Source: Toxonevra muliebris
Lineage: Eukaryota > Arthropoda > Insecta > Diptera > Pallopteridae
NCBI GenBank assembly: GCA_963691655.1
Contig: OY829327.1
Span: forward strand, 65,484,079-65,548,078
Direction of reading: 5' to 3'
DNA: 64,000 nucleotides
Under the pieces are notes generated by a model. It did not search any database. It saw nothing but the letters and a program-made list of their open reading frames with translations, and was not told where the DNA came from. The position numbers and the translations under genes are program-made. Shown here piece after piece: positions 1 to 10,617 of this stretch. Each line of letters opens with the position of its first letter. The first letter of the stretch is position 1.

Positions 1-719
1 TAAGACTCTAACATTCATTTTTCAGTATAGAGTTTTCGATGGATTATGATAAAAAATGTGCCCTGTTCCGAAAATTTTAGAAACCTACACTGAAAACTTG
101 CAATCTTTTCTTTTTGTTTAAATTACAAATTCTCGAAATTCTCCTGAAAAATTTATAAAATGCGTGTTAGGGCTTTAGCAAATTAAGGCAGCAATAAGGG
201 GAACCATAGTAAGGCGAGCAATACAAATTTAGTTGTAAAAGATGTATGATGATTAGAGAGCCATAGTAAGAAAGATGATGAAGGTTTGTATGTTAAGATG
301 AGATGTTAATAGCAATAACTGAGAAGAATGTTGACACCATTAAACACGTGGAAGTGGAACTACTCATGTAAATGATATGATTAGTGTAATGATTCGATTT
401 TGATCGGAGACTGGCACGCTCATATAGATATATTTTGTCTCTTGCAAAAGTTTTAGTTGTTGTAATTTTTTCATTACGTCTACTTTGCCAGGTCCGGACA
501 ACGAAGCTGGGCTAGTATACATATATTACAACAAAAATTTAAATGGATTTTAACTTATTAAAATTTAATTAGGGGTTAAATTAATATAAAAGAATTTATT
601 TAAAAATTAATTAATATAAAATTTATATATTATAATTAAATTATTTTTTGATACTATATTAATATTAATAAATAAAATATTTCATTATTTTAAATAAATT
701 AGATTTTATTTATAAATCA
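1..719. other. AT-rich non-coding flank
   Basis: No open frame, RNA gene or clear repeat boundary is visible. The stretch from about 530 to 720 is extremely AT-rich and runs up to the start of the long inverted-repeat element. Confidence 0.5.
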
Positions 720-2405
720 CACTGAAAAACAAAATTTCACTATAAAAATATAACATGAATCAAAGTATGTATTCTAAACTAAATCGAAGACGCTGAACAC
801 GAAAATCATATTCATTTTTTTTTCTATGGTAAGTTTTCGAGATATGACAAAATAACGGTTTTTCAGGCCACAGTTTTATTTACAGGCTAACATCTATTTA
901 CCTATAGTAATATTTATTATATTACGGAATATTTATTATATTACGCGTCTTATGCTGCTAGGCTTGATAAAATCGGATTGTAAATGACTGAAATGTAGAT
1001 GTTGAAAGTTCAATTTTCGTGTAATTTTTGAGAAATTTTCACACAAGTCGTGAACTAAGTTTTCTTTCTCACAAAAAGTAATCACAAAATCTGAAGTTTT
1101 AATCGATAGACCATTTCATTACAACAATTTGAAGCATAAAACGATAGCCATCGGATCAAAAAATTTTCTCAAAATTCATTCTGCTGTAGAAAATGATGAG
1201 CCACCACTTGAACTTTTGCAATTTTTCGCTGTCGGGTCTTCCGTGATCAAGAACCAGCAGTAGTCTGCCATCATGCCCTCAACTCTGAAACTTTGGTAAC
1301 GTCTTTCGATTTCAATCATTTCTTGGGCGAACCGTTCGCCCAGATTTGATGGAAAGAAGTCGAAATGGCTAAATGAAAATTGCATCTTGGGAGGCATATT
1401 CGCACCTGAATTTTCGGAATTCAATTTATTTATCGTTGAATAAATGAATAAGGAATCAACTTTCAATTCACCGTAAATCAAACTTACCAATATCATTGTA
1501 TTTTTCCAACATTACGTCGATGGGTTAGGCATGATTGTCACTTTTATAATTTCTCAAAAATGTTTAAACAACATTCGCAAATGCTTCTCATGCTTCTCCT
1601 TTTGACTCACTCAAACATTCAGTAATACAGCATCGTCGAACAATTTGCGGATTTGAGGTTCAACGAATACGCCCGCTTTTATTTTTTTTAATGACAATTT
1701 CGAAAGCCCTCTTTGTAATGATTTCATTGCGCTAGAGTTATTTTTCAACGATCTAACGAAATTCTTCATGAGACCAAACATGATGTGGAGGGGCGAAAGA
1801 ATGATTTGGTTTTTATTGACAAGTGCATCGTTAATAATATTGTGGCCTCCGAAGTATGTTGGATTCGCTGCGGCCAAACATATTCAGAATAATAGTGTAA
1901 AAAGACCAGAACGATTTTTGAGAAAAATTTCGAGTTTTCGAGAATACTTTACTTTTACTCAATCCTTGATTACTTTGCCATTTTTGATCCGATTGCTATA
2001 GTTTTATGCTTAATTTTTGGAATGAAATGGTCTATCGATTAAAAAAATAAAACTTCAGATTTTGTGATTACTTTTTGTGAGAAAGAAAACTTAGACCACG
2101 ACTTGTGTGAAAATTTCTCAAAAATCACACGAAAATTGAACTTTCAACATCTATATCTCAGCCATTTACAATCCGATTTTGGCAGTATTAAATGCGTAAT
2201 TTAATTATATTTCCTATAACATATAACTCAGATCGTTAGAAGCTTTAGGTAATGAGTGAAACTGTAACCTGAAAACCCGTTATTTTTTCATATCTCGAAA
2301 ACTTACCCATAGAAAAAAAATGAATATGATTTTTGTGTTCAGCGACCTCGAATTAGTTTAGAAAACATACTTTGGTTCATGTTATATTTTCACTGTATTC
2401 CAGTG
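720..2405 (-). mobile_element. DNA element with ~440 bp terminal inverted repeats
   Basis: The sequence from about 720 to 1165 returns as an imperfect reverse complement from about 1981 to 2405. Both ends begin CACTG (ends CAGTG at 2401-2405). The arms keep long stretches of identity, for example around the reads for AATGGTCTATCGATT and AACTTTCAACATCTA. The roughly 815 bp between the arms holds minus-strand protein remnants, listed separately. Terminal repeats of this length with an internal gene are typical of a cut-and-paste or foldback DNA transposon. I cannot fix the target duplication, because the flanks are AT-rich, so the superfamily is not assigned. Confidence 0.8.
1176..1877 (-). pseudogene. 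Broken ORF of a widespread arthropod transposon-associated protein
   Basis: Two minus-strand frames cover this. The upstream one (1877 to 1611) contains the motif LSPLHIMFGLMKNFVRSL followed by KIKAGVFVEPQIRKL. The downstream one (1496 to 1176) contains SHFDFFPSNLGERFAQE and then MMADYCWFL. I recognise the order PLHI..GLMKNFV, EGIFVGPQIR, SHLDFFPENLG..GERFHQD, MLADYCW from a long uncharacterised protein that recurs in many arthropod genomes. Here the frames are separated by stops and shifts, and most of the usual length is missing, so this is a fragment. Its position between long inverted repeats suggests that the element carries this protein. Recognition rests on recalled motifs and has no search behind it. 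Confidence 0.6.
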
Positions 2406-2880
2406 TTATTATATTAAATAAATTACTTAATTATTTTGAAATTTTAAGGGTATTATTTAAATACTTTAAGTTAAATTTTGAAGAATAAATTTTTTTTTAA
2501 ATGGTGGAAGTTATTAATATTCTAATTTTTACTTTTATTTCCGGTTTGGTGCATCAAAAAAATTTTAATTTCAGGTCAGATTCCATAATTGAAAAGAGCA
2601 GTAAATTTCCTATTTAAATTACCATGTTCAATATTTTATTGTAAATTTGTTTGATTCTAAAAATTACTTTTGAAAAATCCATATTTCAATTACGTCAATT
2701 CTTTAAAACCCCATAACTTGACAAATAAACTTCCTACAGAAAAAGAATTGTGTGTCCACATTCATATTTTCTATAAGTTCAATTACGCCGAATTTCAGAA
2801 TTTCACATTTTTTTACGTTATCTGCTTCACATGAAATGCCTCATATATTTTATTTGCTGTTGCTTTGGTACGACTAATGA
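2406..2880. other. AT-rich spacer
   Basis: No gene, RNA or repeat boundary that I can support. Confidence 0.4.
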
Positions 2881-2884
2881 AATA

Positions 2885-3112
2885 AGTATTAAAATCAATA
2901 GCAGAAGCAGTAGCACATTTTCGATAGCCAATGATGTACTGTTGCTACCACTGCCAAAAAATTGACAACACATACGAAGCCAATTCTCTGGCTTCTAAAA
3001 ATGTGCCTTCTGCTTTCTCTATTGCTTCAAATTTTTTGATAGTCATAGCAACTACACATCATTGGCTATCAAAAATGTGCAACTGCAATTGATTTTGATT
3101 TTAACGCAGTCA
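2885..3112. repeat. Short foldback (inverted repeat) element
   Basis: An arm at about 2888-2945, containing GATAGCCAATGATGT, is the imperfect reverse complement of about 3050-3110, containing ACATCATTGGCTATC. A spacer of about 100 bp separates them. No coding sequence lies inside. It is probably a MITE or foldback remnant. Confidence 0.6.
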
Positions 3113-3955
3113 TAACCAAAGCTAATCATAGGATTCTGCAAACCTGCTTTTACTTTTGCTATTGATTAAAAGTCAAAGGTTGACTATTTAAAAGCTGTAG
3201 TAGCACATAGCATATCAACTGTGAAACCAAATGCAAAGAAATATCACATAGATTTGTTTCGCCGTCATTTTCGGCAGCACATTACAAATCAACTATTGTA
3301 GCAAATGCAAAGTAACGGCACAACTGCGTGTTATTTTGGCAGCATAGTAATAGCATATTTTCTACTTTGCTGGAAGCATTTTAAAACCAGTTAAATTCAA
3401 ATTATAGAATTAAAATTATTATTAATTACGTTTTTAATTGCAAATAATAAGATTTTGAAGTTTTTTTTTAATGAAATATCAGTTTATTCTTGCTACTCAA
3501 CTATCAAAAATATTACGATATGCACCGATTACGATTATCATTAATCGTAACCGCAGGTTAATAGCCATTTTGCGGTTAATCGTAACAGGCGATTATTATG
3601 GCAATCGTATAATGCGATTATTGGAAAATATTTTAATTTTATTGAACGCAGTCGTTTGTACTACTACAAAGATCTAAGTTTTCTTTTGACACAAAAAAAT
3701 AAATTCTCCTTTTTCAAAAAGAGTCAAAACTATTTTTGATTTAATGAAAATGTCAAATTTTGTATTTTGTTGATTTTATTTTCTTTTTCAAAAGATTTAA
3801 CAAAAATTTGTCGAAAACGCGTTAGACAGGGGTTGCTTGACCAAAATTTCAAAATTCTACCCCCTCCAGTTCGGCGAGTTTTTGACCGATTTCGTTCAAA
3901 TTTAGTAAATACTACCCTTTGTGGAAGTTTGATTACTTTCAAATATTTTTAATTA
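3113..3955. other. Non-coding spacer with repeated TTAATCGTAAC motif
   Basis: Two direct copies of TTAATCGTAAC lie near 3540-3590 in a block of GATTA/TAATC words, as is common in subterminal regions of hAT elements. A hAT transposase tail follows, so this may be part of the same decayed element. No gene is visible. Confidence 0.35.
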
Positions 3956-4074
3956 GCTCCAGTAACAGTGCCTTCAGAAAGGATATTTTCTACTGCAGCG
4001 CTAATAAAAACTTGCATAATAGGCTAGAAATAGACTTAAAAAAAATTAAAGATGCTATGCTTCTTGCACAATAA
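3956..4074 (+). pseudogene. hAT transposase C-terminal (dimerisation) remnant
   Basis: The plus strand encodes APVTVPSERIFSTAAL. After a one-base frame change it continues as NRLEIDLKKIKDAMLLAQ and a TAA stop at 4072-4074. The pattern P-S-E-R-x-F-S followed by a basic NRL block and a short C-terminal tail is the conserved end of the hAT-family dimerisation domain. Only about 40 codons remain and they are frameshifted, so the gene is dead. No RNase-H-like catalytic core is visible upstream. Confidence 0.75.
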
Positions 4075-4435
4075 TTTGTCAATCGTTAATTTTGAATACT
4101 AACATTTTATTGTTTTTTTTTTTTAAATTAAGTTAAACCAATTTTTCAATAGAGATCAATATACATATAAATTTTAGAAAAGGTTATTACTTTTTCTCAT
4201 GAGGAACGTAAAAATGTCGGTTTACATTTTTGCAGAGTAAATTAATCTACCACTGCATTCAAAACGGAAACATGGCCGGAAATGAATTTTAGTATTATGT
4301 AGTTCGCTTCGCTCTAAAGCGAATAGAGTTGACGACATTTTTTAACTAACTATCGCATGAAAGGGATCAACTTTCATGTAAATTTCTTATCAATAAAAAA
4401 ATTAAAACTTCAAATTCTGGCATAACTACTTTAAT

Positions 4436-5107
4436 TCATGTTTTATATTTATATACTGAAAATGACTTTTTTCTTCCATCACTCAATGCACCTACCTGTT
4501 CTTTAATAGCCTGCACAACACTAATTTTATCAACTACCGACCAAATATGCCGTGCACACAATTCAAAATCCATTGGAAACATTTCACCGTCAACAATTCT
4601 GCGATGGTCGTAGTCAGGATTATTTGGACAGTTACGGCATTTTAGATCCTTGAAAAACATATTTCCTTTAAAGTAAAATGTCCCACCCTTCAGGTAAGCG
4701 CCCCTCATGCCAATGCCTTTATATTTCATCGTCATGCTCTGCTTGAGACGTTCTTCATTGTTTGAGTAGAGTTCCTTCACATTCTGAATTAACGTATTTA
4801 TACGATTTTGCATTTGTAACAATTTGCTCTGCATTTCTTTATTTAATGACAATGCATTTGCACAGCTAACTTCATTTCTAGCAAGAAGTAAATTATTTAC
4901 CTCACTCAATAAACGTTCGTTTACAGCAGCTATTTCCACTGCAAACAAATTAATATTAACATTTAGCCCGTCGTCATTGCCGTCATCTGAGCTGGTATAT
5001 TCTATTGAATTTCGAAATTACAATCATAAACAAGCATATTTTGATATACGTAATTTACCTTCATAATCTTCATCATCCGTATATTCGTCTTCATTCACTT
5101 CTTTCAT
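4436..5107 (-). CDS. Two-exon gene, 204-residue coiled-coil protein of unknown function
   Basis: Exon 1 runs 5107-5059, from the ATG at 5107-5105. Exon 2 runs 5001-4436 and ends in a TGA stop. The 57-bp intron (5002-5058) has a GTAAAT donor and a TCAATAG acceptor, and joining keeps the frame: 49 + 566 = 615 nt, 204 residues. The N-terminus is very acidic (EDEYTDDEDYE then SSDDGNDD). Residues ~45-100 look like an amphipathic coiled coil rich in L, N, E and Q. The C-terminal half is compact and contains KYKGIGMRGAYLKGGTFYF and a CRNC pair. I do not recognise the family. The clean splice, the acidic start only reachable through the intron, and the absence of internal stops among decayed transposons argue for a functional host gene. 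Another possibility is a domesticated element. No TATA box is obvious upstream. Confidence 0.75.
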
Positions 5108-5231
5108 ATTTTATTATTATTTATTAAGTTATTTTTATAAATAAAAATAATTCAGCCGCCAAACTCTTTTTTATTCTATTTACAGGGAGTAGTGCTGCCA
5201 GATAGTTCAAACGGCTTTTCACAATTCCAAA

Positions 5232-5955
5232 TAGTGATGGGTAAACGCAGCGCTGCGTTACGCTTTTGCGTTGGTACATAGGGTTGCGTTATTGCTCTGA
5301 TACACTTATCGACAATGCTGTAGCGAAATAACTCAGTATCAAAACAATAGCGCAAAGAAATATTCTACCCAGTGTCAAAAATGCAATGATCTAACGCAGT
5401 AACTTAGTATCAAAAAACGACACCCGATAACACAAAAAATATTCTGCTCATTGAGCTAATTGGGTTTTTGCATCATTTAATAAAAAATGAATAATAAATA
5501 TGAAAAAAGTATGTATTACGTTTTCTTTGTTTTCATTCATTTTTTTTATTTATTTTAAGCATCAAATATGTGGACACAAAAATAAGATGAATTATATATG
5601 TATGTAGAATATAAATAAAAGAAAAATCATTAAAAATCACATTTTAAAAGAAACATTTTATGTTTTTCGTTGGAGATCACGTATCTTAAATAAAAACTTA
5701 AAAGTCATTATAACCTGAATTATAATTTAAGAACACAATTTGCGATATTTTGGAAGCTTCCAAACTTTGTTGCATGGAAAAATATTCGCTTGCAAGGAGC
5801 AGATGTGGCTACGCAGGGAATTGTGTATATCGATTTCTGACAAAAAAAAAATACTCTGTCATGGCGCAATTGCGTTAATTCACTGCGCTGATACGGAAGA
5901 TTGCGCTTGCGTCATTGCATCAACGCACAAAAATTCTCGGCGTTACCCATCCCTA
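5232..5955. mobile_element. Non-autonomous hAT element (MITE), 724 bp, 8-bp TSD
   Basis: The left end is TAGTGATGGGT and the right end is ACCCATCCCTA, giving 11-bp terminal inverted repeats with one mismatch. The flanks carry an identical 8-bp direct repeat, ATTCCAAA (5224-5231 and 5956-5963). Eight-bp duplications and TAGGGATGGG-type ends are diagnostic of hAT. GCGTT/AACGC words recur near both ends, as expected for subterminal transposase sites. There is no transposase ORF; the open frame at 5740-6048 runs across the right boundary and is not a gene. Confidence 0.85.
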
Positions 5956-6196
5956 ATTCCAAATAAAATTATACAATTTACTACGCCCTCAGCTGCTCAA
6001 ATTTTATTTCGTCCTGCGCATGTACTTCATGTTATTTATTGTTTATGAAATTTTAATATTTAATACTTTGTTTTGCATATATGTTTTCCAGCACGACTTC
6101 CTGTTATTTACTTCTTCATGCATAATCACATATATTACCTTAATTTCAACTTCTGTTGTCAAGTTACATTATAAAAATTGTATTTTTCTTATTACA

Positions 6197-6275
6197 GTCG
6201 ACGCTCAGTAATACGAATGCTCCTTCGTACGAATGTCCAATAATACGAATGCAGTGTTTTGAAAGCAGATGGTTC
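6197..6275 (+). mobile_element. Left terminus of a pogo/Tigger-like element
   Basis: It starts CAGTCGACGCTCAGTAATAC and then repeats the word TAATACGAAT at 10-20 bp spacing. This resembles pogo/Tigger-type ends (CAGT-GACTCTC-TAATTCGAA in other insects, from recall). The matching sequence resumes after the inserted mariner-like element at 7569 with TAATACGAATAACGC. The opposite terminus is not found. Confidence 0.5.
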
Positions 6276-6277
6276 TA

Positions 6278-7566
6278 AAGCGCGGTTCACGCCAAATTGG
6301 CACGCTTTGTTGTGGTCACCACGTCGCCCCTAATCATAAGAACAACAAATTTTTTACTGGGATTTGTTTACAATACCGTTACCGATAGTTGATAAATTTT
6401 TCATATTAATTGATCGCAAGTTGGTGATTGTGTGCACAATGGAAGCTGCAAATAGAAAATTGATTGTGAACAAATTTTTTGAAAATCCGTCGTGGTCTGG
6501 TTCAAAGATTGCGAAAGTGTTAAATATCTCCAAAAGAACGGTATGTAGAGTTATAAAACGATATAAAGAAACTCTTAGTGTTGAAAGAGCTAAAAAAGTT
6601 GAGAACAAAACGGGAACCACCAACCTAAAATTAAAGGCAAAGATCTTGAGGTCCATCAAAAGCAATCCCGGACTATCGGATTGCGATCGTGCTAAAAAAT
6701 TCAATACCAGCAAAAGTACTGCTAGACGAATACGCATAAAAGCTGGGCTAAAGTGCTATAAAATATCCAGATAGAACAGACAAACAGAATTTGCTGGCCA
6801 AAAAACGTGCTCGTCTTCTTTATAATAATGTTTTGACCAAATTCAATGGATGCATTATTGTGGATGACGAATCATACGTAAAATTTTGAACAGCTTCCAG
6901 GTCAAAAATTTTATATGGCAACGAATCGTAGTAATGTACCCTCAAAATTCAAGTACATAAAAATGGAGAAATTTGCAAAGAAAGCAATGGTGTGGCAGGC
7001 TATTTGCAGCTGTGGTCTCAAATCAAGGGCATTTGTGACATCCTCTTCTATGACGTCTGATATTTACATCAAAGAGTGCCTTTCGAAACGACTATTGCCA
7101 TTTGTTCGTCACCACCACTCGCCAGTGAAGTTTTGGCCTGATTTAGCCAGTTGCCACTACTCTAAGAGAACCATGGATTGGTATCAGAGAAATAAAGTAG
7201 ATGTAGTGCCCTAATATATGAATCCACCCAATTGCCCCCTGCTTCGACCGATCGAAAAATACTGGGCTATTACAAAATATAAGTTGTAGAAAAATGCAGG
7301 TATTGTCAAAAATGTGAATTCAATGTTACTAAAATGGAACCAAATAGCCGCAAAAGTATCCAGAGCGGATGCTTAAAGGTTGATGGGGTCCATTAAAAGG
7401 AATACCCGGAACTTTTTGCACAACAAAGAAATTTAAATCTTTTAATATTATAGTATTAAAACACAATATTAAACTTATCGTTTAATGCATTATCTGTTAT
7501 TCTGAGTGTTCTGGTTAAAAAGATACAGCAACTTTCCTGCGTACCAATTTTGCGTGAACCGCGCTT
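6278..7566 (+). mobile_element. Mariner/Tc1-superfamily element, DD37E type, TA-flanked
   Basis: Terminal inverted repeats begin AAGCGCGGTTCACGC and end GCGTGAACCGCGCTT. They pair over about 28 bp and are flanked by TA on both sides (6276-6277 and 7567-7568), the standard Tc1/mariner target. The element is 1289 bp and carries a decayed transposase. It sits within pogo-like terminal sequence, so it is the younger of the two insertions. Confidence 0.85.
6439..7435 (+). pseudogene. DD37E mariner-like transposase, frameshifted
   Basis: The ATG at 6439 opens a 112-codon frame whose first half has two helix-turn-helix-like segments (SGSKIAKVLNISKRTVCRVI and DRAKKFNTSKSTARRIRIKA). A frame change near 6760 leads into CIIVDDESYV, which supplies the first catalytic Asp. 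A second change near 6890 leads into the frame 6915-7214, with FWPDLASCHY supplying the second Asp. An in-frame stop at 7212-7214 is followed by YMNPPNCP..RPIEKYW with the catalytic Glu. I count 37 residues between the second Asp and the Glu, which gives DD37E. At least two frameshifts and two stops make it inactive. Confidence 0.85.
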
Positions 7567-7568
7567 TA

Positions 7569-7849
7569 TAATACGAATAACGCAAAATATTACCGTCCGA
7601 TAATAAGAAAGCCCTTTTTTTCTCAGATACTTGGTTTTCTTGCTTGTTATTTTTTTATTCTTTTTATTCAAATTGTAAATCATATTTAACATGTATTCAG
7701 TGGGCAGTTGAAAATATAATTGACACTTCCAAAATGGTTTTGCTAAGAAGTCTACGAGAAGTGCAAGGCCTCTTGAGTTTGCAAATAAAAAAAGGTCAAA
7801 GCTTAATAACGGAGTTTCTAACAAATTGATGTCCTACGCTAACTTAGTG
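7569..7849 (+). mobile_element. Continuation of pogo-like element, possible C-terminal coding scrap
   Basis: It resumes with TAATACGAATAACGC right after the TA of the nested element. A plus-strand frame at 7644-7829 encodes REVQGLLSLQIKKGQSLITE near its end. A hydrophobic-basic tail ending QS-x-ITEF is reminiscent of the C-terminal tails of pogo/Tigger transposases, but the match is weak and the DDE core is absent. Confidence 0.35.
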
Positions 7850-8905
7850 CAGTGGACGCTCAGAATTCTTAATTAGTTTTTTTTTTTGGGCTACTTAAGA
7901 ATTCCTAATTCTTAAGATTTCTGGACGTTTTTTAAAATTAACTTTTTTTTCAAGAAAAGTATCATTTTATTACAATAGCATTTATTAAATATTTTTCAAA
8001 ACTTCATAGTCGTTTTAAATATTTTTCCAAATTTCATAGTCGCAAAATATTTTAGAAATGTAAGAAACCTAATTTTATTGCTCTACGCTTAGTATTATTG
8101 AAGTTATGATAAATAATTTGGTGACAAATATTGTTCCTAAGGAATTTTCTTAAACACCCTGTATCTCAGTGGAGGTTTAAAATAGAAATAGAAATAGGTT
8201 TTCTCTTAACTATCCTGAGAGTCTATATTTGACGATAATCGATTTATTTATAATAATACTTAGTATAATTTGCATAGCCGAAAATTTGGTTTTACGAACG
8301 ACAGCACGTTTGCTCCAAGTGCGACAGAGTGTACAACACTGCTGATTTAAAAAAATCATAACATCTAAATAAAAAATGAACACACTTTCAAATTTTCACA
8401 TATTTTTTAAAACAGTATTAGCAATGTTTATGATTTTTTTCAGATTTTTTCATGCTACAGAACAATGTTTACTTGCTAAATGTTATAAACAAATATTTAT
8501 AATTAAACAAATTACCGTTATTTAGCGATCGAAAACTTTTTTTATAAACCATCACTAAAAAAGAAGTAGTCCTGAAAATTACCATAAATTTGGTTGAGCA
8601 GATCCCGAAATACATCAAATTGAAATTGATTTCACGAATTTTGACCCAAATACATATGTAACATACATTTACATTATGTACGTTGTACGCTTTATTAGAT
8701 AAAAGCACTAAAAGAGAGAAGAATCGAACAAAAATTAATTCCAACCCTACTTAAATCTTAAGATTTTAGGAAGTTATATATAAAACAGAAATTATTTCCA
8801 AACGTACTCAGAAAACTTAAGTCAAATCTTAAGAAGTTACATATAAGTAAAAAATTACTAAAGTTTTCTGGACAATTAAGATTTCTGAACTAAAGAATAT
8901 ACTAA
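7850..8905. mobile_element. Possible second pogo-like or MITE element
   Basis: It begins CAGTGGACGCTCAG, close to the terminus at 6197. The first 90 bp and the last ~160 bp (8745-8905) both repeat CTTAAG/AATTCTTAA and TTTCTGGAC words in roughly inverted order. No ORF with recognisable content. The right boundary is uncertain. Confidence 0.35.
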
Positions 8906-9285
8906 AAATTATCCGTTGTCAATGAAAATATCAGAGAATGTTTTACTTTATATCCCCTTTAAAATCCCATTTTGATTTTTCTTCCTTGCTTGTTTGGTTT
9001 TCGAGTAATTCAATGTTTTCTATAAGCTTCGCGCGCAAAAATTCAGATAAACAACTTTTATTTTAAACTTTATAAAATTTTTCCAATTGTGGATTTGTAG
9101 TACATGCATGTGCTTTATGTACTAGTAATTTTTGACATTTTATTTTAAAATAGTTCTAAAATAGTTTCCCCCTCTTTAGCCTACTTTGTATTATTATTTA
9201 CTTCACACATCCATAGGCTATCTCATGGCAAAGGAATTACGATGGTAGATGCATTTTGACAAGTAAGAGGAACTTTGACAATTGG
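8906..9285. other. AT-rich spacer
   Basis: I see no gene or element boundary here. Confidence 0.4.
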
Positions 9286-9480
9286 GAAATCATTTGTTTT
9301 GATACTATTCTTGTTACAACAGCGTTGTACTTTCATGGTTCAATTTTTAAGTGAGAATTTATAGGAAAATAATTTGCATAGTATTGCATGTACATAGGGA
9401 AAATTAGTTTCTGCTTTTTATATTAATTATTAACTCGAAACATGTTCAAGGTATTTGCTAATAAAGAAAACAAATTATTA
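9286..9480 (+). repeat. Dispersed repeat, copy 1 (other copy at 52325-52530)
   Basis: The words CATTTGTTTTGATAC, TTTTTAAGTGAGAATTTATA, GAAAATAATTTGCATAG and AACATGTTCAAGGTATTTG occur in the same order at 52345-52500. No coding potential is seen. A related piece, GCATCTACCTCTAAATACTT, occurs further on at 10259 and 52689, so the original repeat may be longer and broken by insertions in both places. Confidence 0.65.
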
Positions 9481-9779
9481 TTTATATTTGTTTAAGTGGA
9501 CACATCTTTATCCATTTTTCACAACACCCTAATTTTGTAGTAAATAAAAAAACATCTTCTCAGTTCCTTCGTTTAGTTACTGAATTCCCTATGTAAAACT
9601 GAACGGTTAGGTGACTTGTACTTTTAAGTTATATGAGAAGATCTCTTCTGGATCCAATCGCCCTAGGGTATGCATCTTATTTCTCTCGAAATAAAGAATT
9701 ATATATATTAAACCGAAATAACATTCTTTTTCTACACCTACGGTGTCCCTTCTATTTCGTTTTAGTTATTCAATCCTTG

Positions 9780-10005
9780 ATAAGAGTCTCTGTAAAGTTC
9801 AGTCGAAGTCCGATCTAGGTATATTCTTTGATCGAAGGTTGACTTTTTCTAAACACTACGATTATCTTGTGTCTAAAGCAAATGCTATGTTGGGATTTCT
9901 AATGCGCAATTCTAGTGATTTTAAGAATCTTTATACTCTCAAACTGATCTATACAATCTGGAGTATGGTTGTGTTATATGGGACTCATATTATTTATGTC
10001 ACGTA
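9780..10005 (+). pseudogene. Non-LTR retrotransposon RT thumb fragment
   Basis: The frame encodes KSDLGIFFDRRLTFSKHYDY, then KANAMLGFLMRNSSDF and LYTLKLIYT. After a one-base shift it continues as LEYGCVIWDSY. This is the end of the reverse transcriptase domain and the thumb of jockey/CR1-group LINEs (D-LGV-D-L-F--H, ML-F--R, L-Y--LV-S-LEY---VW). Both LINE ends are missing, and it is joined directly to a MITE at about 10010. Confidence 0.75.
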
Positions 10006-10010
10006 AAAAA

Positions 10011-10219
10011 GGTGTATTACACACCGAGCACGCCGAGTGTTCAGGGTGGCAATGAGTTATTTTACAAAACAGTATCATTACATACAAAATAGTATTAAAC
10101 AAACGAGTATATTTTGACAAAAGCAACTCTGCAACGAGCTGAATGTAACCACCTCGACCGAGCACGGGAGAAAATGTTTTGTGTTCGTCGAACACTGAGC
10201 ACCAATATAACCAGCTGCT
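10011..10219 (+). mobile_element. MITE 'TGGTTATATTG' family, truncated copy 1
   Basis: It contains ACACCGAGCACGCCGAGTG, AACAGTATCATTAC, ACTCTGCAACGAGCTGAATG and GAGAAAATGTTTTGTGTTCG, and ends CACCAATATAACCAGC. The same series is found at 53791-54007 (inverted) and 57420-57602. The left ~130 bp seen in the copy at 57306 are missing here. Confidence 0.8.
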
Positions 10220-10617
10220 TACGTGTCAATACTTCAAAATGGTTACTGTTTGAAAAAATGCATCTACCTCTAAATACTTCTACCTTAGGTTATCCCATTC
10301 ACTCGCACAAAATTCATATACAAAGACGAATAATAAATGTCAAATAATACCGCCGGAATAAGTAAAAAGACGATATACGAAACAGTGGAAGAGGGACCGG
10401 ACCATATAAACATACTTTGCTTTAAATTACTTATTTTATATTCCATTCAATAAAAATAATAGGTTGAACATGAGTTCTATAAAGCTGCCTGTAAATCTGG
10501 AAAATAAATTTTACAAGAACCCTATTTTGCACAGCACTTCTACAAAACCAAAGTATTTCTAAAAATCTGATTTTGACTTGCACGCAACGGCTCATATATT
10601 GTAAATAAATACACATA
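10220..10617. other. Spacer
   Basis: Non-coding. Contains GCATCTACCTCTAAATACTTC at 10259, shared with 52689. No gene visible. Confidence 0.4.

Noticed and set aside
5740..6048. 102-codon ORF
   Set aside because: Crosses the right boundary of the hAT MITE and its target duplication, so it cannot be an ancestral gene.
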